In this document: piece after piece, positions 20,965-26,042 of the stretch
Numbering within the stretch: the stretch's first letter is position 1
Layout of the letters: the number at the start of each line of letters is the position of its first letter
NCBI GenBank assembly: GCA_023404345.1
Contig: JAEYCB010000030.1
Span: forward strand, 1-26,042
Reading direction: 5' to 3'
DNA: 26,042 nt
Source of the DNA: Bacillota bacterium
GTDB taxonomy: Bacteria; Bacillota; Clostridia; Christensenellales; Aristaeellaceae
The notes under the pieces: model-generated
What the model was told of the DNA's origin: nothing
Database searches by the model: none
Seen by the model: only the letters and a program-made list of their open reading frames with translations
Made by a program: the position numbers and the translations under genes

Positions 20965-21834
20965 ATGGACACGCTGTGGTTATTGTACGACGAGGCCGAT
21001 CTGGCGCTGAATGTGGGTTTTGCCGAACTGATGCGCGACCGGGGTCAGGCACGCGGGTTCGACATCGTGCCCGTAACCACCCGCGAGCTGACGCTGGGTA
21101 TGGACCCTTCCGGCACTCCCATTTGTCTGCGGGATGGCGTGGCCGCCCGTCCGCGTGCTGTGCTTTCACGCCAGCGCAGCAGCCTGATCAGCTTTCACTT
21201 TGAACAGATGGGCATACCGGTGTTCAACAGTGCCCGCGTATGCGCCATCTGCAACGACAAGCGGGTCACGCATCAGTTTTTAAGCGGCCTGCCCATGCCG
21301 GAGACCGTCTTTTTGCCCGCAGGCTGCTGTGCTCCGCCTCCGGGCACGCGTTTTCCCGTCATTCTCAAGCCTGCGTGCAGCCACGGTGGCGACCGCGTCA
21401 CGCTTGTGCACAACGAGCGAGAGTGGTGTGAAGCTGCCGCTGCCATTTTGCCACAGCCAGCCCTGCAACAGGCTGTGGTGGATGGAGCCGGTCAGGATTT
21501 GCGGGTGTATGTAGTCCATGGGCGCATCGTAGCCGGAGTGATGCGCACGGCAGCGCAGGGGGTGGTGAGCAACTTCAAACGCGGCGGCCATGTTGACCTG
21601 CATACGCTTTCTCCACAGGAACACATGCTGGCCCAGGCGGTCATTGATCGCTTTGCCCTCGCAGGCGCACCGCTCACATTTGCAGGTGTAGATTTGATGG
21701 TCGACCGTGGCCGTCCTGTGGTCAACGAGGTGGAGGACGTAGTAGGCAACCGCATGCTGTACCAGACCAGCGACATCGACATCGTTTCGCTGTTTTTGGA
21801 CGGTTTAAGCGATATTGCGGCAAATCCCCAATGA
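20965..21834 (+). CDS. RimK-like ATP-grasp ligase 2
   Basis: 289 residues, the same general fold as the preceding gene but clearly a different protein. The pre-grasp domain ends in PVFNSARVCAICNDKRVTHQFL (85-106). The core has FPVILKPACSHGGDRV (130-145; Lys135), DLRVYVV near 180, and AGVDLMVD ... VVNEVEDVVGNRML (about 240-270) carrying the acidic Mg ligands. Likely a second carboxylate-amine ligase acting on the same pathway. ATG 20965 comes directly after the upstream TGA, with GGAGGG in the end of that gene, so the two ligases are made in step and may form a complex (inference). Its stop codon lies within the -35 of the next promoter. Confidence 0.83.
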   Translation: MDTLWLLYDEADLALNVGFAELMRDRGQARGFDIVPVTTRELTLGMDPSGTPICLRDGVAARPRAVLSRQRSSLISFHFEQMGIPVFNSARVCAICNDKRVTHQFLSGLPMPETVFLPAGCCAPPPGTRFPVILKPACSHGGDRVTLVHNEREWCEAAAAILPQPALQQAVVDGAGQDLRVYVVHGRIVAGVMRTAAQGVVSNFKRGGHVDLHTLSPQEHMLAQAVIDRFALAGAPLTFAGVDLMVDRGRPVVNEVEDVVGNRMLYQTSDIDIVSLFLDGLSDIAANPQ

Positions 21835-21859
21835 CAGAATGCGCCAGCCGTGTTATAAT
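21831..21859 (+). promoter_or_regulatory. Sigma-A promoter of the aminotransferase gene
   Basis: A -35 ATGACA (21831-21836), a 17-bp spacer and a perfect -10 TATAAT (21854-21859). The TGA of the ATP-grasp-2 stop codon (21832-21834) is inside the -35 hexamer. The aminotransferase can therefore be expressed apart from the ligases. Confidence 0.75.
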
Positions 21860-21897
21860 AGTTTTTGTAAACTGACTTTTCAGGGGAGGCGGTACCG

Positions 21898-23028
21898 TTG
21901 TTGCCCTTTAACATTCCCCCATATGTACCCCAGTGTTCCGATTACGTGGCTCAGGTGATTCAAAACCGCAAAATTTGCGGCGACGGGCCCTTTACCCGCC
22001 GTTGCAACGAAGCGCTGGAGGCCATGACCGGCGCACCCAAGGCCCTTCTGACCACCTCCGGCACCTCTGCACTGGAAATGGCAGCCATATTGCTGGATAT
22101 CAAGCCAGGGGATGAGGTGATCATGCCGTCCTTCACCTTTGTGAGCACTGCTAACGCCTTTGCCCTGCGCGGCGCAAAGATTGTTTTTGCGGATGTGCAG
22201 CCTGATACCATGAATCTGGACCCAGAATGCGTGCGTGCGGCGATCACGCCCCGCACGCGGGCTATCGCGCCGGTACACTACGCGGGCGTTTGCTGCGACA
22301 TGGACGCGCTGGGCGCCATCGCGCGCGAGCATGGCCTGGCTGTGGTGGAGGATGCCGCACAGGCTGTGGGCTCTCTCTATAAAGGCCGCCCTGCCGGCTC
22401 CATGAGCGATGTGGGCTGTTTTAGCTTCCATGAGACCAAGAACTACTCCATGGGCGAGGGAGGCGCGGTCATCCTCAATGATTCTCACATGGTGGAACGT
22501 GCCGAAATCATCCGCGAAAAGGGTACGGACCGCAGCCGCTTCTATCGGGGACAGGTCGATAAATACACTTGGGTAGATATTGGCTCTTCCTTCCTGCCCA
22601 GCGAACTCAACGCTGCTTACCTGCTGGCCCAGCTGGAACAGCACACGGCTATCGCCGCGGCGCGCATGGCCCGCTGGGAGCAATATCATGCCGGACTGGA
22701 GCCGCTGGAACAAAGCGGCTATCTGGAACGCATGAAGGTGCCGGCTGATTGTGTGCACAATGCACATATGTACTACATTAAGTTGCGCAGCCTTGAGGAG
22801 CGCTCCAACCTGATCGCCTTCCTGGCAGAGCATGATATCTGCGCTGTGTTCCACTACATCCCGCTGCATTCAGCCACAGCAGGCCTCAAATATGGACGCT
22901 TTGCCGGGGAAGACCGTTATACCACCGCCCTGAGCGAGCGTCTGCTGCGCCTGCCCATGTTCTACGAGCTGACCGAGGCAGACTGTGCCCGGGTGATCGA
23001 AACGATCTTTGCCTTCTTTAAGAAGTAA
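21898..23028 (+). CDS. wecE: dTDP-4-amino-4,6-dideoxygalactose transaminase (WecE/RffA type)
   Basis: 376 residues. A PLP-dependent DegT/DnrJ/EryC1 aminotransferase that closely follows E. coli WecE: CGDGPFTRRC (27-36), GDEVIMPSFTFVSTANAF (71-88), VEDAAQ with Asp152, CFSFHETKNY (174-183; Lys181 binds PLP), RGQVDKYTW, VFHYIPLH and GEDRYTT. WecE makes TDP-fucosamine from dTDP-4-keto-6-deoxyglucose. None of the other enterobacterial-common-antigen genes is nearby, so its sugar probably goes to a surface glycan or a secondary product. The start is TTG 21898 (a second TTG follows at once), after GGGGAGG. It has its own promoter; cotranscription with the ATP-grasp genes is possible. Confidence 0.87.
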   Translation: MLPFNIPPYVPQCSDYVAQVIQNRKICGDGPFTRRCNEALEAMTGAPKALLTTSGTSALEMAAILLDIKPGDEVIMPSFTFVSTANAFALRGAKIVFADVQPDTMNLDPECVRAAITPRTRAIAPVHYAGVCCDMDALGAIAREHGLAVVEDAAQAVGSLYKGRPAGSMSDVGCFSFHETKNYSMGEGGAVILNDSHMVERAEIIREKGTDRSRFYRGQVDKYTWVDIGSSFLPSELNAAYLLAQLEQHTAIAAARMARWEQYHAGLEPLEQSGYLERMKVPADCVHNAHMYYIKLRSLEERSNLIAFLAEHDICAVFHYIPLHSATAGLKYGRFAGEDRYTTALSERLLRLPMFYELTEADCARVIETIFAFFKK

Positions 23029-23090
23029 GGCATGCCCTGTTGTCCAAATTCCAAAGGATAAAAAACATAGAAAGGAAGCGTTTAACCACC

Positions 23091-23672
23091 ATGACAATCT
23101 TCACTCGTGATTTTAACCGCAATTCTTCTTACTGGACCGCGATTCTCTTCTACCTGGTATGCGGCCTTCTCCTTCTGTTGCTGCCCAACCTCGCGCTTAG
23201 CATTGCCAATGTGGCACTGGCGGTGCTGCTGTTCGTTGTGGGCGTGCGCTCCATCGTCTCCTATGTTCGCGGTAGCATCCTGGATGGTGTCATGGGTCTG
23301 CAACTGGCCGCGGGCCTGGTGGCCACATGCTTTGCGCTGCTGCTGCTGTTCAATCCCCTTTTCCTTGCCGAAATTCTGCCCTTTGTGTGGGGTGTGGCGC
23401 TGCTGGTAGGTGGCTTCGGAAAGGTGCAAATGGCGGCTGATCTCAAGCGCATTGGCGATCGGCTGTGGTGGTGCGCGCTGGCCGCAGCACTGCTGTCGTT
23501 TGTGCTGGGTGCTCTTTCCATCACCCGTCCCGTGTTTATCGCGTCTGTACTCACTCAGTTCGTTGGCGCCTCTCTGCTGGTGGAGGGCGTGCTGGATCTT
23601 GTCTCTTTCCTGACGCTGAACAAAAGGATCAAGGAATTCCGCAAGCAAATGGAAAACAATTCCCGCATGTAG
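23091..23672 (+). CDS. DUF308 / HdeD-family membrane protein
   Basis: 193 residues with six predicted membrane helices in pairs (about 14-33, 36-57, 65-85, 89-106, 123-143, 148-170) and a basic C-terminal tail, the layout of the DUF308/HdeD family. HdeD is linked to acid stress in E. coli, but the family's molecular function is not known. The ATG at 23091 is about 12 nt beyond AAAGGAAG (23071-23078), a longer gap than usual; no nearer start is in frame. It follows the aminotransferase by 62 nt with no terminator and only a weak promoter-like TTGTCC, so it is probably in the same transcript. Confidence 0.8.
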   Translation: MTIFTRDFNRNSSYWTAILFYLVCGLLLLLLPNLALSIANVALAVLLFVVGVRSIVSYVRGSILDGVMGLQLAAGLVATCFALLLLFNPLFLAEILPFVWGVALLVGGFGKVQMAADLKRIGDRLWWCALAAALLSFVLGALSITRPVFIASVLTQFVGASLLVEGVLDLVSFLTLNKRIKEFRKQMENNSRM

Positions 23673-23694
23673 TTTCCGGCGTCGCTGCGCCAGA

Positions 23695-23728
23695 CCCGCG
23701 CCTTACCGGCGCGGGATTTTACGTTTTT
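23695..23728 (+). terminator. Terminator after the DUF308 gene
   Basis: A perfect 8-bp stem CCCGCGCC (23695-23702) / GGCGCGGG (23708-23715), a 5-nt loop, followed by ATTTTACGTTTTTTT. Ends the 19419-23672 cluster. Confidence 0.85.
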
Positions 23729-23762
23729 TTCACAATAAATGGATGCATACTCCGTGGTTTTA

Positions 23763-23771
23763 TGCTATAAT
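23763..23771 (+). promoter_or_regulatory. Extended -10 promoter of the CNNM-type gene
   Basis: TGC directly precedes a perfect TATAAT (23766-23771). No consensus -35 is found at 16-18 bp, as expected of an extended -10 promoter. It is 46 nt before the TTG start. Confidence 0.65.
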
Positions 23772-23816
23772 GCTGTATTATGCGGCTGAGTCGCAATTCC
23801 GCAAGGAGGTATTCTC

Positions 23817-25208
23817 TTGGACGACCCCATAGGCAGTCAGCTTCTGTTTCAGCTTCTCTTGATTCTGATCAACGCTTTCTTTGCTTCCACCGAAACGGCG
23901 GTGGTATCACTCAACGAAAACAAAGTCCGCAAGCAGGCTGAGGACGGCGATAAAAAAGCCGCCCTTATGTTGCGTATGATTGAATCGCCCACACGGTTTT
24001 TGTCTACCATTCAGGTATGCATCACGCTCAGCGGTTTTCTGGCCAGCGCCTTTGCAGCGGATAACTTTGCATCGGTGCTTGCAGGCGCACTGACGAGGGC
24101 GGGTTTTACCCTGCTCCCCTCTGCTGTTTTGCATACTGTATGTGTGGTATTGATCACGCTCATTTTGAGCTATTTCATGATCGTGTTGGGTGAACTGGTG
24201 CCCAAGCGCATCGCCCTGAAAGATCCAGAGCGTATCGCCCGCATCGCCTGCCCGGTCATCCGTGGCATGTCTAAATTTTTCATGCCCCTGGTGTGGTTGC
24301 TGACCGTTTCCACCAACGGTGTACTGCGTCTTCTGCGCATCAATCCCAACGATTCCTCCGAGGAAGTAACCGAAGAAGAAATCCGCATGATGGTGGACAT
24401 CGGCAGCGAAAACGGCGCCATCGAGCAGGATGAGCGCAACATGATTGAAAATATTTTTGAGTTCAACAACACCACCGCAGCCGATGTGATGGTGCACCGC
24501 ATGGATGTGGTAGCCCTGCATGTGGATGAAAGCCATGATGAGATTCTCCGTACCATCCGCGAAAGTGGCTTAAGCCGTTTTCCGGTATACGACAGCGATA
24601 TAGATGACATTGTGGGTGTGCTCAACACACGGGATTTTCTGCTCAATGCCCAGCTGGATACGCCCAAGCCTCTGCGTGAACTGCTGCGCCGCCCCTACCT
24701 GGTGCCCGAAACCGTGCCGGCCGATACGCTGTTTAGCAACATGCAAAAGCAAAAGACGCATCTGGCCATCGTGGTGGACGAATATGGCGGAATGAGCGGT
24801 ATCGTAACCATGGAGGACCTTCTGGAGGAGATCGTAGGCAACATCTACGACGAGTTTGACCCCAGTGAGGATGCTGAAATCGAAAAGCTGAACGACAATC
24901 TTTGGCGTGTGACCGGCACAGTAGATCTGGAAACCTTGGCCGAAGCGCTGGAGGTGGATCTGCCTCTGGACGAAGAATACGACACTTTGGGCGGGATGGT
25001 ATTCAGCTCCTTTGACAGCATTCCCGAAGACGGCAGCACACCGGAAGTAACCATGCACGGCCTGCATATTCAGGTGGAAAGCATTGTGGACCACCGGGTG
25101 GAAAAGGCGCTGGTCAGCAAGGTAGCGCCGGAAGCGCCTGATGAAGGCGAGCCTGACAAAGCGGACACAAAAGAAGCCGACAAGGCCGATGAAAGGAACG
25201 CCGAATGA
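23817..25208 (+). CDS. CNNM/CorC-type transporter with DUF21, CBS and CorC_HlyC domains
   Basis: 463 residues. A DUF21 membrane domain (about 1-185, four hydrophobic segments, with the family SNAFF/STET-like NAFFASTETAVVSLN and GELVPKRIAL) is followed by the conserved EEEIRMMVDIGSENGAIEQDER linker, a CBS pair (about 210-330), the DEYGGMSGIVTMEDLLEEIVG block, a CorC_HlyC domain (about 345-430) and an acidic, Lys/Asp/Glu-rich tail. Proteins of this build (CorB/CorC, YhdP/MpfA, CNNM) export Mg2+; older annotation as hemolysin is misleading. The start is TTG 23817, 7 nt after AAGGAGG. Its stop overlaps the next gene. With mgtE it makes two CBS-gated magnesium-type transporters in one window. Confidence 0.92.
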   Translation: MDDPIGSQLLFQLLLILINAFFASTETAVVSLNENKVRKQAEDGDKKAALMLRMIESPTRFLSTIQVCITLSGFLASAFAADNFASVLAGALTRAGFTLLPSAVLHTVCVVLITLILSYFMIVLGELVPKRIALKDPERIARIACPVIRGMSKFFMPLVWLLTVSTNGVLRLLRINPNDSSEEVTEEEIRMMVDIGSENGAIEQDERNMIENIFEFNNTTAADVMVHRMDVVALHVDESHDEILRTIRESGLSRFPVYDSDIDDIVGVLNTRDFLLNAQLDTPKPLRELLRRPYLVPETVPADTLFSNMQKQKTHLAIVVDEYGGMSGIVTMEDLLEEIVGNIYDEFDPSEDAEIEKLNDNLWRVTGTVDLETLAEALEVDLPLDEEYDTLGGMVFSSFDSIPEDGSTPEVTMHGLHIQVESIVDHRVEKALVSKVAPEAPDEGEPDKADTKEADKADERNAE

Positions 25209-25837
25209 AGCCCATCCGCCATCTGTTTTGGGATTTTGACGGAACGCTCTATGATTCCTATCCCAACGTAACCCGTGCTTTTCTGCGCACGCTGGATGAA
25301 TTGGGATGCCCCGCACTGGTAACGCCCCGTGAGGCGCTTTCCCTACTAAAGGTATCGGTATTTTCTGCGGCGCAGCACTGCGCCGGGATGGCCGGGTTGG
25401 ACGTTGCCTGCGTGATGAAGGTGTTTTCCCGCTATCACGCGCAGGAAAGCGGTTTTGTTCCCTATGCCGGTCTTGGCGAATGCCTGCGGACGCTTCGGGC
25501 GGCGGGCGTTCGCCACTACCTCTACACGCACCGCGACCGTCGCGCCGTGGAGCAGCTTGAGCAGGACGGCCTGTGGTCCCTGTTTTCCGATGGCGTAACC
25601 AGTGAGGACGGCTTTCCCCATAAGCCAGCCCCGGACGCACTCCGCTGTCTTCTAACCCGAAACGCTATCGACCCGTCTGAAGCAGCTATGGTTGGCGATC
25701 GCGACATCGACATCGAAGCGGGGCACAACGCGGGCATGCGCGGTGTGTTGTTTGATCCCGATGGCTTCTATCCTGCTCTGCAGGCGGATCTTCGTGTAGG
25801 CACCATGTCGGAATTGACCAGTCTGCTACTTCCCTGA
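25205..25837 (+). CDS. HAD-superfamily hydrolase (phosphoglycolate phosphatase-like)
   Basis: 210 residues. Motif I WDFDGTLYDS (Asp10 nucleophile, Asp12 acid), motif II-like YLYTHR, the motif III lysine in PHKPAPDAL and motif IV VGDRDIDIEAG are all present, with a helical C1 cap between motifs I and II, as in phosphoglycolate phosphatase/beta-phosphoglucomutase relatives. It likely dephosphorylates a small sugar phosphate or nucleotide; Thr in place of Ser/Asn-rich motif II does not decide which. ATG 25205 overlaps the upstream stop (ATGA), so it is translated in a coupled way with the transporter. Confidence 0.9.
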   Translation: MKPIRHLFWDFDGTLYDSYPNVTRAFLRTLDELGCPALVTPREALSLLKVSVFSAAQHCAGMAGLDVACVMKVFSRYHAQESGFVPYAGLGECLRTLRAAGVRHYLYTHRDRRAVEQLEQDGLWSLFSDGVTSEDGFPHKPAPDALRCLLTRNAIDPSEAAMVGDRDIDIEAGHNAGMRGVLFDPDGFYPALQADLRVGTMSELTSLLLP

Positions 25838-25843
25838 TGCTAG

Positions 25844-25884
25844 CGGACGTGCCGGGTAAATAGTCCCACGGCACGTCCGTTTTT
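25844..25884 (+). terminator. Terminator after the HAD gene
   Basis: A perfect 10-bp stem CGGACGTGCC (25844-25853) / GGCACGTCCG (25870-25879), a 16-nt loop and T5 at 25880-25884. Confidence 0.85.
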
Positions 25885-25893
25885 AGAACGCAA

Positions 25894-25936
25894 AAGCGGC
25901 ATGGTATATACCATGCCGCTTCAGCCTGTCAAAAAA
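25894..25936 (-). repeat. Hairpin repeat copy 2 (inverted relative to copy 1)
   Basis: Read on the minus strand: T6 (25936-25931), GACAGGCTG, then a perfect 28-nt palindrome (25921-25894) beginning AAGCGGCATGG and ending CCATGCCGCTT. It shares the T6-GACAG-x-CTGAAGCGG block with 112-132; only one base differs over about 21. The hairpin arms differ between copies, but each copy's arms remain paired. A further inverted repeat, CAAAAAAGG 25930-25938 / CCTTTTTTG 25952-25960, overlaps its T6 side. Confidence 0.65.
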
Positions 25937-25984
25937 GGTCGCATCATGCATCCTTTTTTGTTATACTAAGGACAGGTGATGAAG

Positions 25985-26042
25985 ATGCTAAAGAAAGAAG
26001 CGGAGCAGCGTCAGGCGATAGAAATGCTGTGCACAGATATGC
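25985..26042 (+). CDS. Start of an unidentified gene, cut by the window edge
   Basis: Nineteen codons from ATG 25985 read MLKKEAEQRQAIEMLCTDM. A short AGG (25974-25976) is 8 nt upstream, and a -10-like TATACT is at 25962-25967, with no clear -35. The Lys/Glu-rich start followed by an IEMLC-type segment loosely recalls the N terminus of IS1182-type transposases (a polar start, then IEM..., then a VPxDHLLR segment that would lie beyond the edge), but so short a piece cannot settle this. An in-frame ATG at 25979 is too close to the ribosome site. Confidence 0.45.
   Translation, partial: MLKKEAEQRQAIEMLCTDM

Overview
The window (about 26 kb, GC-rich) looks like chromosome of an anaerobic, spore-forming Firmicute of class Clostridia, probably an intestinal one. 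Supporting signs are spore-maturation genes spmA/spmB, an AbrB with a clostridial-type CxxC...CxxC tail, a T-box ahead of metG, a sodium-pumping biotin-dependent decarboxylase, a bile-salt-hydrolase-type amidase, strong Shine-Dalgarno sites with several TTG/GTG starts, and consensus sigma-A promoters. The family assignment (Oscillospirales or Christensenellales-like) is inference. I see no tRNA, rRNA, CRISPR array, phage or complete insertion sequence.

Layout. 1-165: a cluster of hairpins and one copy of a hairpin repeat whose partner lies at 25894-25936. 169-2124: a pentapeptide-repeat protein (-) diverging from 6-phosphofructokinase (+). 2139-4390: a promoter, a roughly 220-nt structured leader, the magnesium transporter mgtE and a flavodoxin (+), closed by a bidirectional terminator. 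4400-5374: choloylglycine-hydrolase-family amidase (-). 5465-10732: a minus-strand operon for a membrane decarboxylase/transcarboxylase, in transcription order MmdA-like carboxyltransferase, OadG, biotin carrier, OadB sodium pump, OadA. 10900-15375: promoter, T-box(Met), metG, tatD, a GNAT acetyltransferase and miaA (-), with no clear terminator before the decarboxylase genes. 15372-16455: spmAB (-), divergent from abrB (+). 16992-19263: thioredoxin (-), deoxyinosine glycosylase (+), MATE exporter (-). 19350-23715: a plus-strand cluster of an N-formylglutamate-amidohydrolase-like protein, two different RimK-like ATP-grasp ligases, a WecE-type sugar aminotransferase with its own promoter, and a DUF308 membrane protein. 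23761-25884: a CNNM/CorC-type transporter coupled to a HAD phosphatase. The right edge holds the first 19 codons of another gene.

How the parts work together. OadA and the MmdA-like subunit are two carboxyltransferases of different fold sharing one biotin carrier and one sodium pump, so carboxyl transfer between a keto acid and an acyl-CoA, or decarboxylation of either, could be tied to sodium export. The metG group is controlled by uncharged tRNA-Met through the T-box. Two separate proteins with CBS domains (MgtE and the CNNM-type protein) point to magnesium homeostasis, and the mgtE leader can hide or expose the mgtE ribosome-binding site.

Best candidates for something undescribed: the amidohydrolase plus twin ATP-grasp operon (19419-21834); the mgtE leader RNA; the triple repeat inserted in OadB; the degenerate second oxyanion pair of the MmdA-like subunit; and the covarying hairpin repeat at the two ends of the window.
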